Of a stretch of DNA of 64,000 nt, positions 15,317 to 24,810 are shown piece after piece. The stretch is from Leptolyngbya sp. FACHB-321. GTDB taxonomy: Bacteria; Cyanobacteriota; Cyanobacteriia; Leptolyngbyales; Leptolyngbyaceae. Made by a program: the position numbers and the translations under genes. The DNA lies in the NCBI RefSeq assembly GCF_014695975.1, contig NZ_JACJPI010000073.1, forward strand, positions 146,537 through 210,536, written 5' to 3'. Below the pieces are notes generated by a model. That model did not search any database and was not told the origin of the DNA. It worked only from the letters and a program-made list of their open reading frames with translations. Within the stretch, counting starts at the first letter, position 1. Each line of letters starts with the position of its first letter.

Positions 15317-18300
15317 ATGAATCTCATTGAACTGGCTGTGCGATGGCGACACGGCACCTTCGTCTTGTTTTGCTTGCTGGCAATCTTTGGGGTGTTTGCC
15401 CTGTTAGGGCTGCCGCTGGAGCTACAGCCCGGTGGCGATCGTCCCGAAATTACCATCACGACCACCTATCCTGGAGCGGGACCCACTGAAGTAGAAGACT
15501 TGGTGACACGCCCGATCGAAGAACAGATGGAACAGGTGTTGGGCGTGCAAGAGATTAGCAGCAATTCTCGTGCTGGACGCAGCGCCATCACCCTGGAATT
15601 CACGCCCGGTGCGGATCTAGAAGGGCGATTGGTGGATGTGATCAATCGGCTCCAGCAAGCAGATAGTTTGCCTCCCGAAGCAGACGAGTCCAACGTGGAA
15701 CTGGTGGGCGGCAGCAGTTCGCCGATGATGTGGATTCCGATGGTGCCCCAGGATAGCAAAGGCGACCCCAACCACTACCGCGATCTGGCAGAAGAGGTGA
15801 TTGTACCGCGACTGCGACGGGTAGAAGGCACCGGGCAATTTTTGATTGTGGGTGGACAGCGGCGAGAAGTAGAAGTCAAAGTTGACCCGAAAGCGCTGTC
15901 GGACCGCAACCTGACGATCGGTGATGTGGTGCAAATGCTGCAAGCCAACAACCGTGATATTCGCGGCGGTCCGTTGATTCTGGGACGGCGCGAATACCGC
16001 GTCAGAACGCTGAGTCGATCGCAAGATTTGGCGCAAATCGAGGGTTTTGTGCTGCGGCGAGATGCCTCCGGGACGGTGTATCTGCGGGATGTAGCCAAGG
16101 CGCAAATGGGGCGCAAAGTGCAGGATAGCGCGCTGGTTTTTAACGGTACGCCAACGGTGGCGATCGGCGTGATTCGGCAAGTCGGTGCCAACGTGCCCGA
16201 GGTTGCCAAGGGGGTACGCGATACTATCACGCAGTTGGAAGGCGAGCTAAACCGTCAGGGAGAAGCCCTGCGCTTCGCCTACAACTACGACGAAAGCCAG
16301 TACATTCAGCAGTCGATCGACCTGCTGCAAGGAAACCTGATCAGCGGTGCCTTACTAGCCACACTCGTGCTGTTGCTGTTCTTGGGTTCGATGCGAACCG
16401 TTGCCGTGGTAGCCCTGACGATTCCCATTTGCTTGATTACTATTTTCATTGTGTTGCAACTGTTTGGTCGCACGCTGAATCTCATTAGTCTGGCTGGAGT
16501 CGCTTTTGCGGTGGGTATGGTGGTGGATTGCGCGATCGTTGTGATCGAAAACATTTTCACCCACATGCAGAAGGGCAAAAGCGCAATGCGGGCTGCGATC
16601 GAGGGCACGCAAGAAGTGTGGGCAGCGATGCTCGGCTCGACGCTGACTAATGTAATCGTCTTCCTGCCTCTGATTATGGTGACCGGGGAAGCGGGACAGT
16701 TGTTTGCCGATATGGCGATCGCCCTTTCGTGTTCTGCCATCTTTGCCCTGTTTTCGGCGGTTACCCTGGTACCTATGCTTTCTGGGCTATTTCTTGACCA
16801 GGCAGAGGCACAGCGAATGCTATCGACCACCACGTCATCCGCTGTACCGCTTCCACCGGGTCTGTTTGGCAAAGTGCAGCAGGCGGTTTACCGCACCTCC
16901 GATGTCTTCCGCTACTTTCAGGGCAAGCTAGAAAACTTTCTTGCCTCAACGGTGAGTTGGTCGATCGGTCGCCGACGCGTAGGGCGTAGACTGCTGCTAT
17001 TGGGCATTCCGGTCGGGTTGCTCTTGCTGAGCATTCTCCTGTTGCCGCCTGCCGACTATTTGCCCGAAGGCAACCGTAACCTAGTAGTGCTGCGGGCTGA
17101 GCCGATGCCCGGAACCAGCATTCCCGAAGCCATTCGGCAGTCGCAACCTGTGCAAAATTTCCTACGATCGCAGCCGGAAGTCGAGCGCATCATGTACGTC
17201 GATCGCCCCGGTGCCTTGCGTGGCATTGCTACCATCCTCAAACCAGAATTTGCCACCACCGCAGGGTTAGCTGAGATGGTCAACCGCCTGAGGGCAAAGG
17301 CTAGCGATTTTGCGGGCTATCGCTTTGTCATTCCTACCCGCATCTCCATCTTCCGCGATCCCGGTAAGGAATTTGATGTGGATATTGTGGGAGCCGAGCT
17401 GGAGCAGTTGAGTGACCTGGAGCAAGAAATTACGGGTAAACTGCGTGCCTTGCCCGGAGTGCAAAGCGTGCGATCGAATTTTGTGATGGGCGCTGGCGAA
17501 ATTCAAGTCATTCCCAACCGCGAGCGGCTAGCAGAAGTAGGGTTGTCTGAGACAGAAGTTGGTTCACTGGTGGAAGCAGCGCTGGGCGGACGGTTAGCAT
17601 CGAATTTTATCGACGGCAAAGAGGAACTGGATGTCTCAGTGGAATTGAGCAGCGCAGCGGTGGAAACGCCAGAACAACTGCGCCAGTTGCCCCTATTTGC
17701 ACGGCAGCGACAAATCCAACTGAGTGATGTTGCCGAGGTGCGAGAAACCACCGGACCCGATGTGATCAACCACGTTGATCTAGAACGGGCGGTTTCGCTA
17801 ACCATTTCTCTTGCCCCCGATGCGCCACTTGGCTCTCTTGTCCAACGCACCGAGAATGAAATTTTGGCTCCTCTGCGATCGCAGCTCCCCGCAGGCTACC
17901 GTCTGGAGCTTGCAGGTTCAGCCGATCAATTAGCAAAAACAGTGTCTGAGTTGGCAAGTGCCTTCGCGTTTTCTGTCTTCATTACCTACCTGTTGCTGGT
18001 CGCGCTCTACCGCTCTTTTCTCTATCCACTGGTGATTATGGCAACGGTGCCGATGGGCATGAGCGGGGCGTTGTTGAGTCTGGTGCTGGTGAATCGGGTG
18101 CTGGGCTGGGTAGTGCCGCTGGATATGATCACGGCGCTGGGTTTTGTTATCCTGACGGGAGTCGTGGTGAACAATGCGATTCTGCTGGTTGATCGCGCCC
18201 TGCAACTCCAGCAGGAAGGCGACGACTACGATGCCTCGCTCTACAACGCTACCCGCGATCGTCTGCGGGCGATCTTCATGGCGGCTGGCACCAGTATTTT

Positions 18301-18511
18301 GGGAATGCTGCCGCTGGCGGTGGTTCCCGGTCAAGGCGCAGAGCTGTATCAGGGCTTGGGCATCGTTCTGACCGGCGGACTTGCCTTCTCTACCATCCTG
18401 ACGCCCACGGTGGTTCCAGCTATTATGGGGCTGCTGCGTGATTTCTCCGATCGAACGTCCTCAAAGTCTCAACCTGCCACACCCAAAGTCAAAGTCCAAA
18501 ACCCTACTTAG
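15317..18511 (+). CDS. RND efflux permease (AcrB/HAE-like)
   Basis: A complete 1064-residue RND transporter. TM1 is at residues about 14-32, followed by the porter domain block YPGAGPTEVEDLVTRPIEEQ, the TM2-6 bundle, a second porter domain and the TM8-12 bundle. In TM4 the proton-relay segment reads VGMVVDCAIVVIENI: one Asp is kept, while the second Asp of AcrB is Cys here. In TM10 the usual Lys-Asn-Ala is VNNAILLVD. Export of drugs or lipids driven by protons is expected; heavy-metal pumps (CusA-like) are less likely on the overall sequence. The ATG at 15317 matches the family start (MNLIELAVRWR); the longer upstream frame overlaps the adaptor gene. A terminator follows. Confidence 0.94.
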   Translation: MNLIELAVRWRHGTFVLFCLLAIFGVFALLGLPLELQPGGDRPEITITTTYPGAGPTEVEDLVTRPIEEQMEQVLGVQEISSNSRAGRSAITLEFTPGADLEGRLVDVINRLQQADSLPPEADESNVELVGGSSSPMMWIPMVPQDSKGDPNHYRDLAEEVIVPRLRRVEGTGQFLIVGGQRREVEVKVDPKALSDRNLTIGDVVQMLQANNRDIRGGPLILGRREYRVRTLSRSQDLAQIEGFVLRRDASGTVYLRDVAKAQMGRKVQDSALVFNGTPTVAIGVIRQVGANVPEVAKGVRDTITQLEGELNRQGEALRFAYNYDESQYIQQSIDLLQGNLISGALLATLVLLLFLGSMRTVAVVALTIPICLITIFIVLQLFGRTLNLISLAGVAFAVGMVVDCAIVVIENIFTHMQKGKSAMRAAIEGTQEVWAAMLGSTLTNVIVFLPLIMVTGEAGQLFADMAIALSCSAIFALFSAVTLVPMLSGLFLDQAEAQRMLSTTTSSAVPLPPGLFGKVQQAVYRTSDVFRYFQGKLENFLASTVSWSIGRRRVGRRLLLLGIPVGLLLLSILLLPPADYLPEGNRNLVVLRAEPMPGTSIPEAIRQSQPVQNFLRSQPEVERIMYVDRPGALRGIATILKPEFATTAGLAEMVNRLRAKASDFAGYRFVIPTRISIFRDPGKEFDVDIVGAELEQLSDLEQEITGKLRALPGVQSVRSNFVMGAGEIQVIPNRERLAEVGLSETEVGSLVEAALGGRLASNFIDGKEELDVSVELSSAAVETPEQLRQLPLFARQRQIQLSDVAEVRETTGPDVINHVDLERAVSLTISLAPDAPLGSLVQRTENEILAPLRSQLPAGYRLELAGSADQLAKTVSELASAFAFSVFITYLLLVALYRSFLYPLVIMATVPMGMSGALLSLVLVNRVLGWVVPLDMITALGFVILTGVVVNNAILLVDRALQLQQEGDDYDASLYNATRDRLRAIFMAAGTSILGMLPLAVVPGQGAELYQGLGIVLTGGLAFSTILTPTVVPAIMGLLRDFSDRTSSKSQPATPKVKVQNPT

Positions 18512-18528
18512 CTGATGATCGTAGGGTC

Positions 18529-18568
18529 ATTACCAGGGGGAGCGATCGTTTTCCCCTATGGTAATTTT
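18529..18568 (+). terminator. Terminator after the RND pump gene
   Basis: An inverted repeat ATTACCA-GGGGA / TCCCC-TGGTAAT, interrupted by one and two bases, is followed by TTTT. It lies 18 bases past the pump stop codon and before the convergent cupredoxin gene. Confidence 0.75.
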
Positions 18569-18639
18569 GTATGTTTGCACAAATGCGGTGATGATTTTGG
18601 TTTCTGCTATCGGGAAAGGCTGCCTTAATTCAGATCTCC

Positions 18640-19215
18640 TTACAGTGCAGTAAGCTGACGCATTGGCTTCGGTGCAGCCGCTTCAACTTCTACAACACCC
18701 TGAAACATATTCATGCCGCAGGTGAATGGATAGTGCCCCGGCTTATCGGGCGTAAACTCCACCGCTGTGACCTGATTCAAATTCAGCTTCCGTGCAATGT
18801 GGAAAGCGGGTACTAATACGGTTTCAAGGCAACTACTAGGATCTTTGCGAAAGAAATTGAGCCGGACGGGTTGCCCCACGCTTGCAACAATCCGGCTGGG
18901 TTCATAGCCACCATCAACGATAATGGTCAGCTCTTGCACGCCTTGCGTTGCTTCTGCCTTACGTGACTGCTTTTTGCTGAAGAGAAACCACCAAACTTCT
19001 AGCCCTATTAATGCAGCACCACCCACAACCACACCAATTTTTAGACCCAGAGGTTGCTCAAGGCGGTGAAACTGAGACGTTTGATGGTCAGGCATTGCCA
19101 TTGCCATCTGAGCGTTAGCGTAGTCGCTCGAAGAAAGAAGTGCTCCGCTTGAAGCTAGACCCAGAAAGAGACCTAAACCTGCAAGCTTGGTAACTAGCGT
19201 TTTTCTGCTAACCAT
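18640..19215 (-). CDS. Membrane-anchored cupredoxin-domain protein
   Basis: A 191-residue protein. A signal-like N terminus (residues about 8-36) precedes a Met/His-bearing stretch (MAMAMPDHQTSQFHR), a TM helix (about 58-82) and a C-terminal EfeO-type cupredoxin domain (about 95-178). The domain has SSCLETVLVPAFHIARKLN and FTCGMNMFQG, where Cys and Met residues are likely copper ligands. It probably faces the periplasm or lumen and binds or hands over copper. It lies 34 bases downstream of the Cu-ATPase gene on the same strand and is the last gene of that operon. Similar proteins are common next to copA. Confidence 0.85.
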   Translation of the reverse strand: MVSRKTLVTKLAGLGLFLGLASSGALLSSSDYANAQMAMAMPDHQTSQFHRLEQPLGLKIGVVVGGAALIGLEVWWFLFSKKQSRKAEATQGVQELTIIVDGGYEPSRIVASVGQPVRLNFFRKDPSSCLETVLVPAFHIARKLNLNQVTAVEFTPDKPGHYPFTCGMNMFQGVVEVEAAAPKPMRQLTAL

Positions 19216-19249
19216 TGATTAAGCCTCCTGTCAGCTTGTGTTTGCCAGC

Positions 19250-21571
19250 TTATGTTGTCGCTTTGAGCTGAAAATTTCGTAACCGCAGGGCATTTGTGAT
19301 GACTGAGACAGAGCTAAACGCCATGGCACCACCTGCAATCATGGGACTCAACAACCAGCCAACGAAGGGGAACAGAATGCCAGCGGCGATCGGAATGCCA
19401 GCAACGTTGTAGATAAAGGCAAAGAAGAGATTTTGGCGAATGTTTTGCATCGTGGCACGAGACAGTTGAATGGCGGTGACAATACTTTGCAGATCGCCCG
19501 AAATCAAGGTGATATCGCTCGCGGCGATCGCCACATCAGTGCCCGTTCCAATGGCGATCCCTACATCTGCTTGAGCTAGAGCCGGAGCATCATTAATACC
19601 ATCACCTACCATTGCCACGATTTTGGCTTTAGTATGTTTGGCTTTAGCACCTGCCTTTAACGGCCTAGGGGCAGCGGCGGGTACGCCCATAGTGCCGCGT
19701 TGCAGTGACTCAATCACAGCGACCTTCTGGTCGGGACGCACCTCGGCAATGACGTTTGAGATACCCACTTCACGAGCGATCGTCTCAGCCGTAGGGCGAT
19801 TGTCTCCTGTCAACATGACTACGTCTAACCCTAAGCGCTGCAAGGCTCGAATGGCTTGAGCCGACGAGGGTTTAATGGCATCGGCAATGCCCATAATTCC
19901 CTGCACCTCACCATCAATGGCAAGACAGATCACAGTTTTGCCGAGTGCTTCCAAGCGGTCTCGATCATGTTGCAGTGCTTGAGTGTCAATACCTAGCTCG
20001 TTAAACCAGCGTTGTGTACCAATCTGTACCAGCCGATCCGATACGTTGCCTTGCACACCACTACCCGGGACCGCTTCAAAAGCCTGCACGTTGGTTAAGT
20101 TCACCTGTTGCGCCTGAGCATAGTTAACGACTGCTTCCGCCAGGGGATGTTCTGAGTTGCGTTCAACCGACGCTATTAAGCGCAGCAGCTTTAACTCATT
20201 GCTATTCGCCGTGCCCTGCGTGGTGACAAAATCAGTCACCGTTGGCTTGCCCTGCGTGATGGTGCCTGTTTTATCCAGCACAATGATCTGGATTTGATGC
20301 GCTAGCTCTAAGCTCTCTGCGCCTTTGATCAAAATGCCGTTTTCTGCGCCCTTGCCCGTACCCACCATGACAGATGTGGGTGTTGCTAGACCCAGCGCAC
20401 AGGGGCAGGCAATAATCAGCACGCCAACGGTGGCGATCAGCGCCAGGGTAAAATTGCCCATCGCTAAAAACCAGATGACAAAGGTAGCGATCGCAATGGC
20501 AATCACAACTGGCACAAACCAGCCTGTTACCTGATCGGCTAATCGCTGGATGGGCGCTTTCGAGCCTTGAGCCTCCTGCACCAGCCTGACAATCTGAGCC
20601 AACACCGTATCTTTGCCAACGCGGGTGGCACGAAATTTGAAGCTGCCTGTCTTATTAATTGTGGCTCCAATGACCTCATCGCCTGCTTGCTTCTTAGTGG
20701 GTACACTTTCGCCCGTAACCATCGACTCATCGATCGTCGAGGAGCCTTCGACAATTTCCCCATCGACAGGAATTTTTTCACCCGGACGGACTAGGACGAC
20801 ATCGCCAATTTGTACTGCCTGAATGGGTACTTCCATCTCTTGCCCAGCACGGATAATGCGGGCATCTCTAGCCTGTAGCCCAATCAGTTTGCGGATGGCA
20901 TCTGAGGTTTGCCCTCTAGCGCGGTTTTCAAACAGCCGCCCGAGTAAAATCAAGGTGATGATGACGGCTGCGGCTTCGTAGTACACCTCGGGCATCAGTC
21001 CCTGAGCGGTAAAAAAGCCAGGGAAAACCGTGGCAAAGATGGAATAGCTGTAGGCAGCACCTGTACCGATCGCCACTAGCATATCCATTGTTGCGGTATG
21101 CCGCTTGACCGCTTTCCAGGCATTTTTAAAGAAATCAGCCCCACACCAAAACAGCACTGGCGTTGCAAGTACGAGTTGTATCCACGGACTGTCTAACGCT
21201 CGGATGCGAAACGGCAAGTTGAACATGGCAGACATGGCTCCGACCACAATCACAGTGCTAAGAATGCCGCCAACTAAAACTTTGCGTGTAAGCTGCTGCC
21301 GTTCTGCTACACGCGCCGTTTTTTCGGTATCGTCTTCACCAGCCAGCAGGCTTTGGTCTTGGAGCGAGAATGCTGCATAGCCTGCTTCACTCACCGCAGC
21401 TTGAATGTTTTCTAGATCGGTTTTTTGAGGGTCGTAGGTGACAGTGGCTTGCTCGGCACCAAAGTTTACAGTGCTTGCACTGACTCCTGGCACCGAACGA
21501 ATCGCGCCCTCAATGCTGTTAGCACAGGACGCACAGCTCATGCCCCGCAGTTTGAGATTGACGGTTTCCAT
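19250..21571 (-). CDS. copA: Copper-translocating P1B-type ATPase
   Basis: A P1B-1 ATPase of about 773 residues. The N-terminal HMA domain carries [14 protein letters not shown] (metal-binding CxxC). The transport motif [12 protein letters not shown] in the membrane, the phosphorylation motif [12 protein letters not shown], the HPLAEA motif of the N domain and [16 protein letters not shown] are all present, with two C-terminal TM helices. It moves Cu(I) out of the cytosol, across the plasma or thylakoid membrane. In cyanobacteria CtaA and PacS share this architecture and the sequence alone does not tell direction. An ATG at 21586 directly follows the chaperone stop, but GAGG inside that first codon stretch is a well-placed Shine-Dalgarno for the ATG at 21571, so I chose the latter. 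Confidence 0.93.
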   Translation of the reverse strand: METVNLKLRGMSCASCANSIEGAIRSVPGVSASTVNFGAEQATVTYDPQKTDLENIQAAVSEAGYAAFSLQDQSLLAGEDDTEKTARVAERQQLTRKVLVGGILSTVIVVGAMSAMFNLPFRIRALDSPWIQLVLATPVLFWCGADFFKNAWKAVKRHTATMDMLVAIGTGAAYSYSIFATVFPGFFTAQGLMPEVYYEAAAVIITLILLGRLFENRARGQTSDAIRKLIGLQARDARIIRAGQEMEVPIQAVQIGDVVLVRPGEKIPVDGEIVEGSSTIDESMVTGESVPTKKQAGDEVIGATINKTGSFKFRATRVGKDTVLAQIVRLVQEAQGSKAPIQRLADQVTGWFVPVVIAIAIATFVIWFLAMGNFTLALIATVGVLIIACPCALGLATPTSVMVGTGKGAENGILIKGAESLELAHQIQIIVLDKTGTITQGKPTVTDFVTTQGTANSNELKLLRLIASVERNSEHPLAEAVVNYAQAQQVNLTNVQAFEAVPGSGVQGNVSDRLVQIGTQRWFNELGIDTQALQHDRDRLEALGKTVICLAIDGEVQGIMGIADAIKPSSAQAIRALQRLGLDVVMLTGDNRPTAETIAREVGISNVIAEVRPDQKVAVIESLQRGTMGVPAAAPRPLKAGAKAKHTKAKIVAMVGDGINDAPALAQADVGIAIGTGTDVAIAASDITLISGDLQSIVTAIQLSRATMQNIRQNLFFAFIYNVAGIPIAAGILFPFVGWLLSPMIAGGAMAFSSVSVITNALRLRNFQLKATT

Positions 21572-21586
21572 GCTTCTATGCCTCAT

Positions 21587-21781
21587 TTAAGTGACAGAAT
21601 AGCCAGCCGCCACGATCGCCGCTTTCACCGTTGCTTCAGGCGTTTGCGTTTCAATCACGACGAGTTTAGTTTTAGTATCGGCTTGCACTGTTGCACTAGG
21701 GTCGATCGCCTGCACAGCCTGGGTAATAGTATCGCTACATGCAGAACAAGCCATATTGGGTACAGTCAGTTCAATCGCCAT
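21587..21781 (-). CDS. Atx1-like copper chaperone (HMA domain)
   Basis: A 64-residue soluble heavy-metal-associated domain: beta-alpha-beta-beta-alpha-beta with the metal site VPNMACSACSDTI (CxxC). It resembles cyanobacterial Atx1, which carries Cu(I) to P-type ATPases. AGGAG lies about 10 bases before the ATG. It is the first gene of the operon with copA and the cupredoxin, its stop codon lying just ahead of the ATPase start. A MerR-type promoter precedes it, so copper-induced expression is likely. Confidence 0.9.
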   Translation of the reverse strand: MAIELTVPNMACSACSDTITQAVQAIDPSATVQADTKTKLVVIETQTPEATVKAAIVAAGYSVT

Positions 21782-22230
21782 ACTTCAAGTTCTCCTAATA
21801 AGGAATTACGCTCATCTTAAAGTCTCCATCCGGCTGGACAGTCAAGTGGTAGTGATCAATCATTTACAGTTCTCTACGTCGTTATGTTTGCGCTCTTGAT
21901 TGAGCAAGTAATAGTGAGACTGTTTCTTCTCCAAGGCGTTTTTTGCTTGGAGATCTCCTTATCGAAACAGGTAGTGTTTCTTCCCTACAGCAGCTTGCAA
22001 TGCTTGCGGCTGCAACTGCCGTTGCAAAAATTAATACATCTTGTCAGGTTTGCACGGAGAGGGTATCCAACAGCCAGTCTTCCGTCAGTAAGCCATGGCA
22101 AAGTACGCCACGATCGCCCTTATCACTCACCGAGTTTCCATACGTAGCACGATCTCTATCTAAAGGTTACACCGCTTACGGAAGCGACTATTCATACTTG
22201 AGTTCGTGGTGGGTAAAAAGAAAGGTGCAT
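21782..22230. other. Intergenic region upstream of the copper operon
   Basis: About 450 bases. The first 65 hold the copper-operon promoter described separately. The rest up to the small gene at 22231 has an open frame (from 21943), but its translation is unlike the conserved protein that follows and it lacks support as coding sequence. Confidence 0.55.
21814..21845 (-). promoter_or_regulatory. MerR-family (CueR-like) promoter/operator of the copper operon
   Basis: On the minus strand a -35 box TTGACT (21840-21845) and a -10 box TAAGAT (21814-21819) or TTAAGA (21815-21820) are separated by 20 or 19 bp, longer than the usual 17. The spacer holds an imperfect dyad, ACTGTCCA-N6-TGGAGACT, with 6 of 8 positions matching. 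This long-spacer dyad is the hallmark of promoters activated by MerR-type metal sensors, such as copA under CueR. The ATG of the Atx1-like gene follows by about 35 bases. No merR-like gene is found in the window. Confidence 0.72.
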
Positions 22231-22455
22231 ATGAGTCCGATTAATCTGGTTGTACAAAAGGCAATTTGTCGCGGCTATCTCACGGCGGAAGCGGAGCAGA
22301 CCTTGTGCGAATACTTTAATAGCAACTGCAATCTGCAAGATATTACGGCGCTGACAATGCTACAACGCACCTTGATATCGGGTCAGGTAAAGCGCTTGTC
22401 AAATGATGATCAGATAGCGTTGACCAATCGGCAGGCACTTCACCCCTACATTTAA
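22231..22455 (+). CDS. Small conserved cyanobacterial protein
   Basis: A 74-residue protein (MSPINLVVQKAICRGYLTAE...) of a type I recall as a cyanobacterial hypothetical. It is mostly helical, with the block GYLTAEAEQTLCEYF and a middle part DITALTMLQRTLISGQVKRLS. There is no signal or TM segment. The frame is open upstream to 21943, but the ATG at 22231, preceded by AAGG, begins the recognisable protein. A short hairpin (ACCCCT / AGGGGT at 22442-22460) overlaps the stop codon and may end the transcript. Function unknown. Confidence 0.7.
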   Translation: MSPINLVVQKAICRGYLTAEAEQTLCEYFNSNCNLQDITALTMLQRTLISGQVKRLSNDDQIALTNRQALHPYI

Positions 22456-22883
22456 GGGGTTTGTGTGCATTTAGGCATTGACCAGTGGTTGAAATGCACT
22501 TCCCGCAGCGATGCCGCAATTGATCGCTTCTTAAAACTAGAGGGATGAACAACGTTAGTTTAGGCTTCTGACTGTCACCAGATGATGCTATCCTAGTAAA
22601 TGATCCGGACCCATGCGATCGCAACGCCTAAATCTTGTCAGGACCGGAAGGTAGCAGCAATACAGGATGCTTGTGATAGGCGTGGACTCCGGGTCGCTTT
22701 TTTTGAGCGATGATCCCTTCAGCCATTGCTCAGCTTCGTTTATTTCATCAGCGTTTTTGGTACGGTTTTCCACCTGAAAGACCGATGACACTCGTTCATC
22801 TTTGTCCCTATGCTAAAAACATTGCAGACGGCACTGTAGAGTCGTCGTTCGCAGAATTGAGATTTTCAGGAGCTTAAAGCATT
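22456..22883. other. Intergenic region holding the SRP RNA gene
   Basis: About 430 bases without a protein gene. Its only recognised feature is the SRP RNA at about 22606-22703. Confidence 0.6.
22606..22703 (+). ncRNA. ffs: Signal recognition particle RNA (4.5S, small bacterial type)
   Basis: The universally conserved SRP domain IV is present: GTCAGGACCGGAAGGTAGCAGC-type sequence at about 22637-22658, with the GGAA tetraloop and the asymmetric internal loop read as AGCAG. The flanks pair into a long rod: AACGCC (22623-22628) with GGCGT, and GGACCC with GGGTC near the ends. A T-run follows directly (about 22698-22704). With Ffh it targets membrane proteins to the translocon. The 5' end is set by base pairing and is good to a few bases. 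Confidence 0.93.
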
Positions 22884-23252
22884 ATGGGTTTGGGAGATTT
22901 AGTCCAAAAAGCAGTGTATCTCGGTATTGGCGTTGCTTCCTATGCAGGCGAAAAGGCAAGCGCAAAGCTTGGAGAACTGCGATCGCAGTTTCAAATACTT
23001 GCTGACGAAATGGTAGAGCGAGGCGAAATGACGAGCGAAGAAGCCCGTCGTTTTGTTGATGAAATGGTAAACAAAGCACAGCAGCAAGCGGTTGAGGCTC
23101 CAGAGACCCCACGCCCAACGGAGCCACGTCGTATAGAGATCGTCACTGATGATGATGAACCTGCTAAAGCAGACCCATCCGATGTAGGGCAGATGCGGCA
23201 GCAAGTTATGGATTTGCAGGAAGAACTCAAACGACTGAGACGCGATCAGTGA
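22884..23252 (+). CDS. Phasin-family / granule-associated-like protein
   Basis: A 122-residue protein. An N-terminal amphipathic helix region (MGLGDLVQKAVYLGIGVASYAGEKASAKL) is followed by a helical stretch with EMVERGEMTSEEARRFVDEMVNKA, an acidic Pro-rich linker and a C-terminal coiled coil (MRQQVMDLQEELKRLRRD). This is the layout of the polyhydroxyalkanoate granule-associated (phasin) family, which coats storage granules or membranes. No PHA synthase gene is nearby, so a structural or stress role is equally possible. AGGAG lies upstream of the ATG. Confidence 0.8.
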   Translation: MGLGDLVQKAVYLGIGVASYAGEKASAKLGELRSQFQILADEMVERGEMTSEEARRFVDEMVNKAQQQAVEAPETPRPTEPRRIEIVTDDDEPAKADPSDVGQMRQQVMDLQEELKRLRRDQ

Positions 23253-23404
23253 GGTAAGCTTGACCTCAGTCAAGGTGAGCTATACTTGAAGGATCTCACA
23301 GATATGAAGGCGACTCAAGCGTCCTAGAGCAGACCCCTATGTGACCTTGCATCTGTGGCGTTAGAATGCTTACGTTTAGGTGCAGAGGCTTAACGGATAG
23401 GCGT

Positions 23405-23821
23405 ATGAAAACTTGGTCGCAGGAATTTTCTGAAATGCTTGAAACAATGGTGAGTGAAGTAGAGCAGTTTTGTACTGAAGTTGTCACTGACTTTGGTGAA
23501 ATGGTTGATTCCTTTCTTGAAGCATCAGAAGAAGTTGTAGAGCAGGTACAATCTGTTTTCGTTGTTGAGCTTGAGCAACGCCTTGGTGATCTCATTGATC
23601 CCATTTTGGAGGCGTATTTAGGCATTGAGCTTGCGGTGGAAGAGACAGCACAACCAATGATCCATACAGTCGAGCCGTTTTTGAACGATCGCCCGACCTG
23701 TGTAGGGTGCCGACATTATCATGGTCAAACCTACGGTGGCACAATGCTGGTTTGTGGGATGCATCCTTACGGCTGGGAAAGCGACAAGTGTCCCGATTGG
23801 CAATCAACCTGGCAGGAATAG
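23405..23821 (+). CDS. Conserved cyanobacterial protein with C-terminal four-Cys cluster
   Basis: A 138-residue protein. Residues 1 to about 90 are acidic and helical (SEVEQFCTEVVTDFGEMVDSFLEA and similar), likely a coiled coil. The C-terminal 45 residues carry Cys99, Cys102, Cys117 and Cys129 with His104, His106 and His120 (CVGCRHYHG, LVCGMHPYGW, KCPDW). This could hold zinc or an Fe-S cluster. I recognise the type as a cyanobacterial hypothetical but know no function. The ATG at 23405 is preferred to an upstream start at 23366 because the conserved sequence begins there. Confidence 0.75.
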   Translation: MKTWSQEFSEMLETMVSEVEQFCTEVVTDFGEMVDSFLEASEEVVEQVQSVFVVELEQRLGDLIDPILEAYLGIELAVEETAQPMIHTVEPFLNDRPTCVGCRHYHGQTYGGTMLVCGMHPYGWESDKCPDWQSTWQE

Positions 23822-23847
23822 CTGGACTGTTAGTGTTTAACAACGCT

Positions 23848-24696
23848 TTAACTGCTTGCTGACCACGAGTTATGGACTAATAAGGGAAAGAAGTGCCCAA
23901 CGGGTCCTTGTCCCTTGCCGATCGCCAGTGCGTACTTTAAAGCAGTAGTGACATATTCTTTGGCGCGGCGGGTTGCTGTAAGCGGTTCGTAACCAAGCGC
24001 AAGATTTGCTGCGATTGCGGCTGACAAGGTGCAACCTGTGCCATGTGTATTCGTCGTTTCTACCGTCTCTGCCGTTAACGTTTCCAGCTGCTGACCATCA
24101 AACCAGACATCAACACTGCGAAGATCGCCCTGTAAGCCACCACCTTTAACCAAGACGGCTTTTGCGCCTAGTTGATAAATTCGTTGAGCGGCAGACTGCA
24201 TATCTGCTAGGGTGTGAATTTCTAGATTGCCAAGCATTTGTGCTTCGTAGCGATTGGGCGTTAGTACCGTAGCGTGAGGAATAAGCGCCGTTCTAAGCGT
24301 GGCGATCGCGGCATCATCAATTAACTGTGCTCCCGTCCGTGACACCATTACTGGATCAACGACCAGATTAGTCAGGTTTAACGCCTCCACCTGAGCCGCA
24401 ACTGCCGCAATGATAGTCTGATTCAGCAGCATTCCCGTTTTAGCTGCCTGCACCCCAATATCCGTCACGATCGCTTCCATCTGAGCCACCACGCTTTCTG
24501 GTGGCAAGGCATCCACACGCTCTACACCCAGCGTATTCTGCGCTGTAATACATGTAATCGCGCTGGTTCCATGTACTTTGTGAAAGGCAAACGTCCGCAG
24601 ATCTGCCTGAATGCCTGCACCGCCGCCACTGTCAGATCCCGCGATCGTCATCGCTACGGAAATCTTCGGCGTACCAATGTCCTGCTGCTTTTCCAT
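23848..24696 (-). CDS. thiD: Hydroxymethylpyrimidine/phosphomethylpyrimidine kinase
   Basis: A 282-residue ThiD, phosphorylating HMP and HMP-P in the pyrimidine branch of thiamine synthesis. It has the ribokinase-fold N-terminal glycine motif AGSDSGGGAGIQADL, VVDPVMVSRTGAQLI, LVKGGGL and the C-terminal anion-hole/catalytic block THGTGCTLSAAIAANLA. The frame is open upstream to 25023, but that part overlaps a pyrimidine-rich spacer and the opposite gene; the ATG at 24696 gives the family N terminus. No TPP riboswitch is visible upstream. Confidence 0.94.
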   Translation of the reverse strand: MEKQQDIGTPKISVAMTIAGSDSGGGAGIQADLRTFAFHKVHGTSAITCITAQNTLGVERVDALPPESVVAQMEAIVTDIGVQAAKTGMLLNQTIIAAVAAQVEALNLTNLVVDPVMVSRTGAQLIDDAAIATLRTALIPHATVLTPNRYEAQMLGNLEIHTLADMQSAAQRIYQLGAKAVLVKGGGLQGDLRSVDVWFDGQQLETLTAETVETTNTHGTGCTLSAAIAANLALGYEPLTATRRAKEYVTTALKYALAIGKGQGPVGHFFPLLVHNSWSASS

Positions 24697-24810
24697 ACGT
24701 TTTACCCTCAGCCTTCTACCTTCAGCCTTTAGCCTTCTCTCCCACCCTACACCCCCTACCCCACACTCTTGTAAGATGGAGGCTAGATTCTTTAAGAAAG
24801 ATTGCGAACG

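Noticed and set aside
21943..22230. Longer N terminus for the small protein at 22231
   Set aside because: Translation is low in structure and unlike the recognised family; the conserved sequence begins at the ATG at 22231.
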